From Papio anubis (lineage: Eukaryota; Chordata; Mammalia; Primates; Cercopithecidae): DNA of 64,000 bases. The translations under genes and the position numbers were made by a program. Shown in pieces: positions 33,757-45,664 of this stretch (its first letter is position 1; each line of letters opens with the position of its first letter). Location: contig NC_044980.1 in assembly GCF_008728515.1 (NCBI RefSeq), forward strand, positions 60,385,590 through 60,449,589, written 5' to 3'. A model generated the notes under the pieces. It saw only the letters and a program-made list of their open reading frames with translations, was not told the DNA's origin and made no database searches.

Positions 33757-36700
33757 GTGAGTGTTGAGTGCTTAATGGGATTTCATATTAAACATTAAGA
33801 TCTTATTTGACTAAAAATCTCTTATATACATTTCTAATACTGAAGCAAATTGCCAACGTGACTGTAAATTATTTGAAAAAATCATAAATTTCAGTTAAAA
33901 TTGAATAATTTTATTGTAGGTCTCATAATCTTTTTCAACTTACATGGAATCAATGTGTCTTGATTTTTATTCTCACTGTTAATTTTATAAGGCTTTCATC
34001 TCCTTTTGTTAAATGATTGCCCCCTCATTTCATTTAATGGTGGTTGTTACACTAGCAATCTGTTGAATATTTACATGTGGTTCTGGATATTACAAAAATT
34101 GAATTAGTAGATCTAACCCTGCAAAATAAGATTTAATATTCACATGGAAAAATATTGACAAGTGAAGCTTAGCACATTAAATTATTTCCAGGGTAGTCAG
34201 TTTGCCAGCCAGAATTAGGTTGCTGGGTTTGGTGTAATGGCTTTAAAAGCTCCTTGGGAAAAACAAGTTTGGCAAAAATAGAAGTAACTTTTATAATAGA
34301 AGATACTTTATCTTTTACCCTAAAAAAAAGATATAAAATAGAACTTGCCATAGGAGAAAGGATTTATTGCTTGGATTTCTTTTTTAAGATTTTGTTTTAT
34401 CTTGGCTTCTAGAGCTGCAGAAAAATCAGATCTCTTGATAGCCCTCTTATCCCCCAAAATCATGTGTTTCATACCAGTGATAAACTCAAATATATCCAAA
34501 TACAGTATTTTGAAATGAAGATTATATCTCTGCTACTCTAAAACCAGATAATGATCAGACATTTTCAATCACATGGCAAATTTGACATTTATTTTTACCA
34601 TCCACAATCTGAATTTTTACTCAGTAAAATTTATACTCTAGGATTTCTAAGATGTCAAAGTAAGGAACCTAACCTGCAGCAAAGACCTATTAGGAGAAAA
34701 GAAAAAATGCATATAATAACAAAACTACCTAGAATGGAATATAGTGAGAATGATATGAAAAAATGTGTTACAAGAGCTCTCGGGAATGTGATCTTGGAAT
34801 AGTTTAAAGAAGCTTTATGAAAGAGAAGAAAGGCTGGATTGGAGTCTGAAAGGAATGCATGTTGGAAACAGACAAGTGTCAAAGCAGTAAAGGCATTCAA
34901 GCAGGGTTACAAATAGACATGGAATATCAAGTACATAGGAAAGAGTATCCATATTTGACGAGAGGGAAAAGCATCATCAAAAAGATTACTAGATGTTTAC
35001 AAAGTTGATGTTTCTTTTGTGGGGGATAGGTGAGTTGGAGTAATACATATTTATTCCCTCTTTTTTGTTATTAATGGCATACTGTTGATTAATTACAGTA
35101 TAGGTAGTCAGCATGGTGAGATTTAAATAGTCTAATTTACCATTTTGCTGGAAAAGATTTCATTTATAGTATGAGGGGAAAATGTTAACTATTCTATTAG
35201 AAAATTAATTTAAAATAGGGCAATAGGTGGGTTTTTTTTCTGTAACTGTCTCCTAGGAGTCACATATTCAGCTATTCTAGGTTTTCTTCATTAAAAATTT
35301 GATAGTACACTAAGATACCTGTCAAATAGTTTTATAACACTAATATTTAGAGTGATTTGTGAATAATTTTTAAAATTGCTAGTTTTTCTATAAACATTAT
35401 AGAAGTGACACGCTGTCCATAAAGAAATAAAAATTCACAATTCCGCCACACCAATTGATTTTACATTAATACATACTCTTTTGCAGTCTTTATTCACTTA
35501 TATATAATATTCTATTTTTATAATCACAACAATTTTGTTTACTTCCTTTGTCGGTTAACATTATATGTTGACATAATCTTTAAATCTTGCTAACAAACTT
35601 CAATCAAAATAATTTCAGTAATATTCTGAACTTTTGAAAATAGATCTCACTTTAAAAATCAGGAGTGAACAAATAACATTTTGGGTCTCTCTAAGATACT
35701 TAATATTACCTATTAGACAAACAAATACTGTTCAGCCACTAGCATGAGGCAGATTATGTTGACCCCAACCAGGAATTTCAGGTAGATTGTAGGGGTTAAT
35801 AAACCACAGCAATATCAGTAGGTGATGCATATTGCTCTGTGCTGTAGTCCTTTTACAGTTAATATTATTGGCCCCACATCTGTCTCAAACATATATTTTT
35901 GATTCTGTTTCTAATAATGCTGTAATATGTGAATCACCTAAAGGAAAACAAGTTCATGAAAAACTGTCATAGTTTTCTAAGATAGAAAAGCCTTGCAGGA
36001 AGATTGGTGAGACTAGAAGCCAGGATTCAAACATTTGGTCACCTGCCAGGTATTGAAGAGAACTATAAACAACATCTTCCCAGTCCTCAAGGGACCTGCC
36101 TTGAGGAGACTGATATGACGTAACTATAATGTAAGCCCCTCCCACACATATAAGCCAAATCGTGAAGTAATGTATTCTGGGTACCTAGAGAGGTGAAAAA
36201 TGATTTCCAGCTATGCATTTGATGGAGGCGACATTTGAGATTGCTCTTAATAAACAGTTGAAGAAATAATGTAAGGAAAAAAAGGCTAACTATGAAATCT
36301 GCTAAGAAGAAGAAAATAAATTCTTAATTTTTTGAAGTGGTTCAGCCCACATTCCCTGAAGTGATCAATGGAACTCTAATTGCCCAAGATATTCCTTAAA
36401 AAAAGGATTCCATTATTACATAAATTTAAGAGGAAGTATACGGTGTATATCTATTCTGAATGTGGAGGATAGTATATATTCATCCTAAATTATCTATGAA
36501 GAATTAAAATGTTGGTAAAGAATTATAGAACTAGAAAGTCATGGGATATACCTCTTTGCTCCAAAATGTGCCCTTAACAGTTTGCTACTGTTTGAGTATT
36601 CAGCCATAGTGTTCTTCTCTATTCCATTGTCATTTAACCTTAGCAGTTTCACCTTTTTAGAAAAATGGTTTGTCATATTTATGTTGCTTCCTGTTTACTT

Positions 36701-36831
36701 TCTTATTCACTAATGCTGTCTTGTTTAGTAAATTTAAAAAATGCAGAAATGCATTTTATTTTAAAGTAATTCTTTTTTCTTTAACATTTAACTCTGATTT
36801 TTCTAATTATTCTTTTTTATTTTTCCATTAG

Positions 36832-36849
36832 AGTGACCTCAGTTCTGTG
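36832..36849 (+). CDS. TRAPPC13: TRAPPC13 microexon 8 (18 nt, codons 183-188)
   Basis: The sequence AGTGACCTCAGTTCTGTG encodes SDLSSV, between TTTTTCCATTAG and donor GTAATT. It is phase 0 on both sides, so inclusion or skipping keeps the frame. SDLSSV is present in the canonical TRAPPC13 protein as I know it. The donor lacks G at +5, which suggests weak or regulated inclusion. It is far too short to be seen as an ORF. Confidence 0.92.
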
Positions 36850-37811
36850 GTAATTTGATTTTTTATTATAAATTTTTATACTTTTCTTACTCACCACTTT
36901 TTGACTCTGCCTAATTAATCTCTCTTTACAAAACATAGTGGAAAAACAGTTAGTTGTGAATACCACCTATGTGACTTCAGAAAGATTATATATAATTTTA
37001 TGTATTTTTTATTATATCAATTTCTTACTCTGTGGGGGAAAATTAGCTCAAAAGTTAAATTGTCATATTGAAACAATTTTCATTTTCAGTGTTTCTTCTT
37101 TAGATTTTTTTTTAAAGAAGTATGTTACCTTGTGTAAAATGGCCTTGTGATTTTCATCATCTTACTATAAAATATCCAATTATCCTAGCCTTCAGTTCTT
37201 TGAGTAGACTGTATAATCGAAATTCATTTTCAGATGCACAGTGGTTTTAGTTTTAAGTGTGGGTCAGGTAATGATGGCCTCTTGACAAAATGAAACAGAA
37301 GAAAAGCAAATTTTCCCAACTTGGCTAAAATTTTATTTTCAAACTTGTATTTACAATAAGCAGCATTTGCTTATATCACATTACATATGTAATAACATCA
37401 ACTGCCTTAGCACTGAATTCTTAATTTTTAAAATATCAAATTGCTTAACGCTATTCAAACTAACTTGATTTTCCATTATGCTGCTTGTTTTTCTTTCATT
37501 TTATCTAAGCTCTTCCTAAATTTACGCAGAAAATTGCAGTTTTTAAATTGAAATATGGGTCTGTGGTTATTTTTTTTAAAAGCAATGGATTGATGGGATA
37601 TATGTACTTTTTTAGAACAAGTAACCAAAAAATGCCACTAAATGATACCTTTTTTAAACTGATAAACATTTTATTTCTATTTTCATTTCAACACATGTCC
37701 CAAAGACTAAAGCATCTGTTTTATTTTAGATAATAGTACATTGTATTATAACTTAATCATTATATTTTTGCAAATGATTTTCATTTTCTTGGTGTTAGTG
37801 TTTAAAAAGCT

Positions 37812-38104
37812 CAGCCAGGCACGGAGGTTCATGCCTGTAATCTCAGCACTTTGGGAGGCCGAGGCGGGCGGATCACGAGGTCAGGAGTCCACGACCAGCC
37901 TGGCCAACATGGTGAAACGCCATCTCTATAAAAAATACAAAAATTAGCCAGGCGTGGTGGCACTTGCCTGTAATCCTAGTTACTTGAGAGGCTGAGGCAG
38001 AAGAATCACTTCAACTCGGGAGGCAGAGGCTGCAGTGAGCTGAGATCACACCACTGCACTCCAGCCTAGGTGACAGAGTGAGACTTTGTCTCAAAATAAA
38101 TAAA
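37812..38104 (+). repeat. Alu, first of a three-Alu tandem
   Basis: CAGCCAGGCACGGAGGTTCA to an (AAAT)n tail. Preceded by AAAAAGCTC. Confidence 0.92.
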
Positions 38105-38282
38105 TAAAAATACAAAATTAGCAGGGCATGGTGGCACTGCCTGTAGTCCCAGCTACTGGGGAGGCTGAAGCAGGAGAATCGCTTGAACCTGGGAGGCAGA
38201 GGTTGCAGTGAGCTGAGATCTTGCCACTGCACTCCACTCTGGGCAACAGAGCAAGACTCTGTCTCGAAAATAAAATAAAAGC
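38105..38282 (+). repeat. Alu right part, second of the tandem
   Basis: Starts mid-element at AAATACAAAATTAGCAGGGC and ends in an AAATAAAA tail followed by AAAGCTCAT. Confidence 0.88.
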
Positions 38283-38286
38283 TCAT

Positions 38287-38582
38287 AGGCCAGGCATGGT
38301 GGCTCACGCCTGTAATCCCAGCACTTTGGGAGGCCGAGGTGGGTGGATCACTTGAGGTCAGGAGTTCTAGACCAGCCTGGCCAGCATGGTGAAACCCTGT
38401 CTCTACTAAAAATACAAAAATTAGCTCAGTATGATATTGCGCACCTATAATCCCAGCTACTCCGGGAGGCTGAGGCAGGAGAATCCCTTGAACCCCGGAG
38501 GCGGAGGTTGCAGTGTACCAAGATCATGCCACCACGCTCCAGCCTGGGTGACAGAATGAGACTCTATGTCAAAAAAATAAAA
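38287..38582 (+). repeat. Alu, third of the tandem
   Basis: AGGCCAGGCATGGTGGCTCA to an A tail followed by AAAAGCTCTT. The AAAAGCTC target sequence flanks each step. Confidence 0.93.
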
Positions 38583-39532
38583 AGCTCTTAAAGTGGCAAA
38601 TTTTTCTGGTCATAGTTGATTTTATGTTACTTATGTGTAGTACACATATTACTATGAAAATTTTGAAAAAAATTCTTGAATATCCTTAGTGTATCATTTT
38701 TTATGTAGGTTTGTTTCAAAGATAAATCAAGTTAGTCTGTTATCCTTCAATTACATGAAGGAAAATAACCAAATAGCATAAAATAATGTTCAGCATAATT
38801 AGGGGAATTAATTTATCTAAAGTTAAGTATTTAAATTACCTACTGGCAAATGTTGCTGAATAGCATCAGCTTTAAAATTTGTCACTGAGGCTACAAAATA
38901 CCTCTTGCCTGATTTAAAAGCTCTACGATGGTGAAGTATAATTCATATATCCTTTTTTTAGCCCTCAATATACACTTAAAATGAACTAAGCAATCACTAA
39001 TGACCACTCGCAAATTGCTTTAATTTAAAAAATTAAATCCTTCAAGATTACAAAATAGATTATTCATAGTACTAGTGGTCATTACACTATCTAAATTGAC
39101 ATCAATATGACAAAGTTATATTGCTGTATTATAATGAAGACTTAATCATCTTAACGTAATACTGAAATTATAGGAGCATAGGTATATTCATCATACTAAA
39201 GCACATTGTAATATTTTAATGCCTAATGAAAATAAGTAGGGTATTTGTAAATGAAATTCTAGTTAAGTATTTTTGGATGTTAAGACAAAACATAGTTATC
39301 CTCCATCCATTGTTTGACAAGGTATCAGTTGACTAACACTTGACTTTGCCCCTGTTAATTATGATAGGGTGAAGATTTCTTTTCTTGCATTAATTGTGGT
39401 AACTTTGATTTGCAGGCATGAACTAATCACATTTGTGGTTAATATTTTTTCTTCATATAGATAGATATTTTTGTTGAGATAAATATTTTAAATGCCATCA
39501 CACTTTGGTGGATATTTTTTTCATATCCTCAG

Positions 39533-39666
39533 ACTGATGAAGTATTTCTGGAAGCCCAGATTCAGAATATGACAACCTCACCTATGTTTATGGAGAAAGT
39601 TTCATTGGAGCCATCTATTATGTACAATGTAACAGAATTAAATTCAGTCACCCAAGCTGGAGAATG
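39533..39666 (+). CDS. TRAPPC13: TRAPPC13 coding exon 9 (codons 189-232)
   Basis: The acceptor ATATCCTCAG precedes ACTGATGAAG. It encodes TDEVFLEAQIQNMTTSPMFM and continues to NSVTQAGE. 134 nt, donor GTAAAT. Its second half is antisense to an open frame at 39562-39840 that has no coding support. Confidence 0.95.
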
Positions 39667-39865
39667 GTAAATATTAATTATGAAGTCTTTATCCTTGTTT
39701 TGAAAGATACATGCTTTTCTAAACATCCATTCCTCTTGAGTGGGTTTTTTTTTTAATTGACTTTTTTTTAAAAGAATTTGAGGTTCATAGAAAAATTCAT
39801 CAGAAAGAAGAGTTTCCACATACCCTCTTCCACCCCTCACAGTTTCTCTTGTTATTTACATCTTG

Positions 39866-40191
39866 TTTTTTATTTTATTTTTATTTTTATTTATTTATTT
39901 ATTTATTTTGAGACAGAGTCCAGCTCTGTGGCCCAGGCTGGAGTGCAGTGCTTGACCTAGGCTCACTGTAACCTCCACCACCCGGGTTCAAGCAATTCTG
40001 GTGCCTTAGCCTCCTAAGCAGCTGGGATTACAGGTGCATGCCACCACCCTTGGTTAATTTTTGTATTTTTAGTAGAGGTGGGGTTTCGCCATATTGGCCA
40101 GACTGGTCTTGAGCTCCTGACCTCAAGCGATCTGCCCGCCTTGTCCTCCCAAAGTGCTGGCCTTACAGGCGTGAGCCACTGTGCCGGGCCT
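39866..40191 (-). repeat. Alu, antisense
   Basis: An (ATTT)n/poly(T) tract, GAGACAGAGTCCAGCTCTGT to CACTGTGCCGGGCC. Target duplication TACATCTTGTTTT on both sides. Begins 200 bp after exon 9. Confidence 0.93.
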
Positions 40192-40323
40192 ACATCTTGT
40201 TTTAATGTGGTACATTTACTACAATTGATGAACCGATACTGACAGTTATTACTAATGTCTATAATTTACATTAGAGTTCACACGTTTTGTTGTATGTTTT
40301 ATTGTTTTTGGTTTTTGGTTTGT

Positions 40324-40416
40324 TTTAAGAGACAGGTCTCGTTAATGTTGCCCAGGCTGAAGTCAAATTTCTGGACTCAAACGATCCAAGTATCTGGGAC
40401 TATAGGCAAGCACTGT
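40324..40416 (-). repeat. Alu monomer-like fragment, antisense
   Basis: TTTTAAGAGACAGGTCTCGT to TATCTGGGACTATAGGCAAG only. Confidence 0.75.
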
Positions 40417-40554
40417 AGGTTTTGACAAATATATAACATGTATCCACCATTACTATATTATGCAAAATAGTTTCACTTTCCAAAAAATCTCCTGTGCTCC
40501 ATCTTCATCCCTCCATTACATAAAAATAAAGATCCTAGCCCTTTGCATTTCATG

Positions 40555-40690
40555 TTTTACTATTCAAAGCACTTGGTCTTTTAAGTCTCATAAAAATCCA
40601 GTGAGGTAATAGATATCATTGCTATCCTGCAAATGATAAAACGAAGGAATGTGAAGGAATGGTGGAGAAGTTAAAAAGAGTAAGGGTAAA
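40555..40690 (-). repeat. MIR-like tract
   Basis: CATAAAAATCCAGTGAGGTA followed by GCAAATGATAAAACGAAGG fits the minus-strand MIR. Confidence 0.5.
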
Positions 40691-40848
40691 TGTGGGTTTA
40701 AAAAAGAAATACTCTCTCAACATCAAAAGAACATAGGAATAGATGATTTAATATTTTGTGAAAAGGAAATACATATGCCTTTCCATAGCTAATTTAAAAG
40801 AGGAAGAATAAATGTAGGGTTGACAATAATACAGATAAGAAAGTAATA

Positions 40849-41146
40849 GGCTGGGTGTGGTGGCTCATGCCTGTAATCCTAACTCTTTGGGAGGCTGAGG
40901 CCAGAGAATTGCTTGAAGCCAGGAATTCTAGACCAGCCTGGGCAACTTAGCATTTTTTTTATTTAGCTGGGCATGGTGGTACACTCCTGCATTCCTAGCT
41001 CCTTAGGAGAGTGAGGCAGGAAAATCGCTTGAGTCCACAAGTTCAAGGCTGCAGTGAGCCATGATTGCACCACTGTACTCCAGCCTGGTGACAGAGAGAG
41101 ACCCTGTATTTTAAACCAAAAAAAAAAAAGAAGAAGAAGAAGAAGG
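40849..41146 (+). repeat. Alu with (AAG)n tail
   Basis: AGGCTGGGTGTGGTGGCTCA through a poly(A) that has grown into five to six AAG units at 41129-41146. Confidence 0.92.
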
Positions 41147-41468
41147 TAATAGCTTCGGAAAGCATCTGAATTTCTTAATTAGGAATGAAAAGTTTGCTTT
41201 TATATTATTAGGTTGGTTACACACAGAAAAGTTCATAGCCTCCTTTATCCTCACTGAGGAAACCAATTTTTCATTCTTTTCTAGATCTTTTAGTTCATTT
41301 TGAAAATTACTTTAGAATGGCATGTCTCTTATTATTCTAAACTATTATCTTTGATAATTTTAGAGAAAAGAGACAGGATACTTAAGGTTCTGGTTTCTGT
41401 TGCACTTTTCAGTTAATTGATACATGTTCAATTTTATAAGTAATATATTACATTCTATTATAAAGAAC

Positions 41469-41583
41469 CTCCTTGAGCCCAGAAGTTAGAAGTTACAGTG
41501 AGCTATGATCGTAACCACTGTACTCCAGCCTGGGTGACAGAGCAAGACCCCGTCTCTTAAAATTATTTAAAAAAAAAAAAAAG
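41469..41583 (+). repeat. Alu right-monomer fragment
   Basis: CCTTGAGCCCAGAAGTTAGA to an A tail. Flanked by GACCTCC/GAACCTCC remnants of a target duplication. Confidence 0.85.
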
Positions 41584-41834
41584 GACCTCCCCTTTCAGGG
41601 TCCAATTACTATAAAGAACCTCAAGATTTTCGATATCAACTGAAAAAAATGAAGGAAAAATAAATCATTTCAGTATACATTCTTTTTATTTGTGTTGAAA
41701 TCATTAACATGTTCTGTTGTTGATCTTTGGAGGGTACATCATCCAGTTCCTATCCTAAGGAACAATCACAGCCATGGTTTTTCTTTTAAAAGATGCTAGA
41801 GAATTTTCTCCATCTCTGTCTCCACCCCTCTCAG

Positions 41835-42033
41835 TGTGTCTACATTTGGGTCAAGAGCATATTTGCAACCAATGGATACACGCCAGTACTTATACTGCCT
41901 AAAGCCAAAGAAGGAATTCGCAGAAAAAGCAGGCATCATTAAGGGAGTAACAGTGATTGGAAAATTGGATATAGTATGGAAAACAAATCTAGGTGAAAGG
42001 GGAAGGTTACAGACCAGCCAACTTCAAAGAATG
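41835..42033 (+). CDS. TRAPPC13: TRAPPC13 coding exon 10 (codons 233-299)
   Basis: The largest coding exon, 199 nt. The acceptor CCCTCTCAG precedes TGTGTCTACA. It encodes VSTFGSRAYLQPMDTRQYLY and continues to SQLQRM, with donor GTGAGT. One residue in the LKPKKEF segment may differ from human (KPKNEF as I recall it). Confidence 0.95.
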
Positions 42034-42642
42034 GTGAGTTTGGAAAAAACTTCACTGGGGTTTTGGTGTGTGAGAGACAGGCAGTTAAAACAACTTAATT
42101 TTTTCTACGTCTAGCAGTAAAAAAATTGGAGCACTATAAAAGGCATTAATACTACTATAGAAGAAAAGATTAATAGTTTCACTGATAGATAGGTAGAAAA
42201 CTGATGTTGCCGTGAATGAAAAATGGTCAAATGTTAAATTTATCCTTCATACATGTGTTCTTTATCAAACAGAAATTAAAATAACTGTTTATCAAGTGTC
42301 CCTCCTTTGGTAACACAGGCCCACTCTTCTTCTGACTTCCAAACACATTAAGGTTTTCTATTTTGCAATGTCCTGAAACTCTTGGACTTACTTCATTTAC
42401 CTACTCAGTTCATACCATTTTTAAGATGTTAAAAAAGGTGAGTTCTACTAAAGTTATCTTAGAAGCATTGGTTGCATATTTTACCTAATTTCTTCTCTGA
42501 GAGTAGGGATAGCTATCAGGCTTCTTTTTCTTATGCTTATAAGAATATATAACAGAATTCTCCTCCCTTTATGCTGAATATTACCTGTTTTGATATATTC
42601 CAAATTTTACTTTTCTTTTCACTGAGGCAGTAATTTTAAAAA

Positions 42643-42671
42643 ATGATGATGATGATGATGATGATGATGAT
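42643..42671. repeat. (ATG)n microsatellite
   Basis: Nearly ten perfect ATG units in TRAPPC13 intron 10; likely length-polymorphic. Confidence 0.95.
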
Positions 42672-43182
42672 CCCTGGGCCTACTTAAATATAGCCATTAG
42701 TTATTTTTCTACTACGGCCTGTTCCAAGCCTTCCTGTTGTTATAGTCTATCCTCCTCTGTGCATCTTGTAAAAAGTCATGATTTTCTTCCTGGCTCCTTT
42801 CAACATCATCCCGCTCTTTCTTTAGACAATAACTGCCTATTTAGAGTTACAGACATAGAAGCTACAGCATCTGGAAAGTGTCCCTTCAAGTCCCTGAAAT
42901 TTCTTTACTGACTGCTTACCTGTGAGATTCATCTTTACTCTACTGAACATGGAATAATTATTTATATAACAAAAACAGTCCAGGTCTGCCGTGCTATTCC
43001 ACAGGCAGTAGCTGCCAAAGATCCTAAAATGAAGGATGAATAAAGTGAATCAGAAGTATTTTCTTAGAACATCAGCTTGGAAACCCAACAGCTGTTGAGT
43101 AAATGTGCTGCTGTGGTGCCTTCATTAAAATGGAAAGGTTTTGTGATAGATAATACATTAACTGTGTTGCTTGTTTTCTTAG

Positions 43183-43283
43183 GCTCCAGGTTATGGAGAC
43201 GTTAGGTTGTCTTTGGAGGCAATACCAGATACCGTAAACCTTGAAGAACCTTTTCATATTACCTGTAAAATAACAAACTGCAG
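43183..43283 (+). CDS. TRAPPC13: TRAPPC13 coding exon 11 (codons 300-332)
   Basis: TTTTCTTAG precedes GCTCCAGGTT. The exon encodes [20 protein letters not shown] and [13 protein letters not shown]. 101 nt, donor GTAATG. Confidence 0.95.
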
Positions 43284-43969
43284 GTAATGCCACTGTTTGT
43301 GGATGAATGTCCTTTCTACCTCACCTACCTAGAAGAGAATTTTAAAATCTTTTTGTTACTGTCTCCTTTTAAGTTTTCCTCAACATATAGCCTTCTCTGA
43401 TGTTGATATTGAGTACTGTAAAATTCTTCATCTGGTAGCAGTATAATTACATATTTTTAAGGGCCTATTTTATTATGCATCTTCTGTATTTTGTTTCGTT
43501 CATGTGTCACACGCTATGAGGTAGGTATTCATTGTTTATACTTCCTTCACCAAAACATGAACTAATAGGTTCTTATGTATTAATATATTATGAATTGAAG
43601 TAGTAAGATTTTTTGAGGCATACTTGTCCTTGAGCTGTATCTTGAGTATTAAGAAACCAAACATTGCTTATGGATTTAATGTAAGGGGAAATCATTGATT
43701 CGAAAACAGGGTTTTGACAGTGAAGAGAGAGCATAATCTGAACTGTCAGGAAGCAAAGAGCACAGGGCTTTGAAACCAGAAAAAAAATAGAATTAAGTTC
43801 CAGTCCTATGCCCTCTGCTCCTACTTGTATTACCACTTGGTTTGTATTATTATTTGGGGTATTTTGATATTATTGCAGTGATGAATCTCAGCCCTTTTAG
43901 TGTGCATGTATAATCCTTTTAATTCCATATTTATTCTGACTTTTTTGTATTAGAAAGATAGGAAATATT

Positions 43970-44230
43970 TATCCTTCAAAATTACAGAAATACCCACTTC
44001 CTCTATGAAGCTACCTAGACTTTCTAAAGCACAGGTATTCATGCCTTCTCTATCATAGAAAATATTTACTTAGTTTTTTTAGTGACACTCATATATTGTG
44101 TATTTAGTGACACTCATATTTGCTATAAGTATTAGTCTCTTTCTCACTCGATTGTGAATTATTCAAGAGAAAGGACATGGCCCTTAGTGTCTGCCACATC
44201 GTGAGCTCAGTAAACAACAATACAGGGCAA
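43970..44230 (+). repeat. L2-like tract
   Basis: CTCTATGAAGCTACCTAGAC, followed by GAATTATTCAAGAGAAAGGA and CAGTAAACAACAAT, fits the terminal L2 region. TTTAGTGACACTCATAT is duplicated near 44078 and 44103. Confidence 0.5.
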
Positions 44231-45360
44231 AGACCCTGTGCTTGTAGGGTGTTACAGGGTGTTGGGGAATTTTTCTTTTTTTTTTTAAGTTTTTTCAGCA
44301 AATCAGTTTATTGACCAGCTCACAAGTGTTATTTTTTTCAAAAGTTAACTTCTTTTGGTGTTCACTTTAACTTTTGGTGATTGAAATAAGTTTTCTAAAA
44401 AGCACATGTCTCTTATATCTTTAATTTCCTCTCTATATAAATGTCATTCCCTGCCCCTACACACCAGAGAGATGCACAGACACATGCACACAACATATAT
44501 AACTCTTACTGAATTTTTGTGAAATTAACAATATTCACGTAGTACATCTACCCTGGTCTCTGGCACATAGTAGCCATCTCAAATATTTGTTAGGGAGATA
44601 CAGACATATACAAGTTAATATTATAATGTCAATATGTCTAAAAAAATAAAATTTAAATAAGGAATTTAAAATTTGGAGCCAAGTATAAGAATAAATAGCT
44701 GAAAGAGCCATAAGTAGCCATGAATGGTGGTAGGAGACTATTTTTCGTTATGAGTCTTTTGGTTATTTGAAAAAGAACAATATGCATACTTTCATTAAAA
44801 GTTGTTTTAACTTATTTAAGCTGAACCGGTGATATCTGTTATAAGCAGAAGTAGTCTTTTCTTGGTAAATAATCCAGTTAGCAAACCTGAATAGTATTTA
44901 CGTCTTATGAATCCTGCCCGTTGTTTCCCAAGTTATGGTAAAGTAACATAGATTAAATATCAAAAGGACAAGACCAGAATCAGTTGTTTTCTTCTTTTCC
45001 TGTAGAGTACCTAACAGAAATAGAATATATGGCAACAAGATTAGTCACAAATGTGTGGAAGTCTCCCAGAAAAATGGCAGCACCAGATCAGCACCTGGAG
45101 GCCAGTGTTGAGTAATAGAACCAGAAGGCCAACATCAGACAGGCAGACTAGTCTGAGGCCGTTTTAAGTGCTAGAAGATGTGACTTCATCTTCCTGATTC
45201 TATCTTAGGTGACATATAAATGTTGTAAGAGCTTTTCTCTTTCTGGTTTTTATTCTCCTCGATACAGAGAAAACAAGTTTACTGTCAATAGTAGAAATAT
45301 CGCAGTACCTCTTTGTGAAATGAACAAGATTTATTCCTATTATTCTGATTCCTCCAGCAG

Positions 45361-45508
45361 TGAAAGGACTATGGATCTGGTTTTGGAAATGTGCAATACC
45401 AATTCCATCCACTGGTGTGGAATTTCAGGAAGACAGCTGGGAAAGCTGCATCCAAGTTCTTCGCTCTCTCTTGCCCTTACTCTGCTTTCTTCAGTACAGG
45501 GACTGCAA
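45361..45508 (+). CDS. TRAPPC13: TRAPPC13 coding exon 12 (codons 333-382)
   Basis: CCTCCAGCAG precedes TGAAAGGACT. It encodes SERTMDLVLEMCNTNSIHWC and continues to LLSSVQGLQ. 148 nt, ending in phase 0. The donor CAA/GTATGC is weak: it lacks the usual G at -1, A at +4 and T at +6. Translation past it stays open for 51 codons, to a stop at 45662-45664, with an AATAAA at 45681-45686. Confidence 0.95.
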
Positions 45509-45664
45509 GTATGCTGTCTTTTCAAAAATTCCAATATTTGGGGGCTGTTAACTTACAAAAATTGGTTTTTCAATGCATCATTATTTATTGCCATAACAAA
45601 TTGTTTGGTCCAAAATGAAAGCTATATTCAGAAGGTTTGCACCTCAAAATTGAGTAATAATTAA
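45509..45664 (+). CDS. TRAPPC13: Possible alternative 3'-terminal coding extension of TRAPPC13 (51 codons)
   Basis: If the exon 12 donor is not used, the frame continues from codon 382 through 51 sense codons, beginning VCCLFKN and ending SKLSNN, to TAA at 45662-45664. This is followed after 16 nt by an AATAAA and a T-rich tract. The product would have 433 residues, replacing the last 35 (SISGLR...KVES). Most of the extension is encoded by the upstream copy of the 170-bp repeat. This is a sequence-based prediction; no transcript evidence is available to me. Confidence 0.4.
   Translation, partial: VCCLFKNSNIWGLLTYKNWFFNASLFIAITNCLVQNESYIQKVCTSKLSNN

Larger units (their letters stand above)
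33376..37811. other. Alu-free interval around TRAPPC13 exons 7 and 8
   Basis: No Alu or recognisable L1 occurs in these 4.4 kb, although the surrounding introns carry one about every 1.2 kb. It contains exon 7 and the 18-nt microexon in AT-rich sequence. I cannot name other features inside it. Confidence 0.7.

Noticed and set aside
39562..39840. 92-codon minus-strand frame overlapping TRAPPC13 exon 9
   Set aside because: It is antisense to a conserved coding exon and runs into intron; no splice or domain support.
45209..45360. Upstream part of the 151-codon frame containing exon 12, as an alternative start
   Set aside because: 45361 has a clear acceptor and the preceding peptide is not TRAPPC13; it is intronic sequence that happens to be open.
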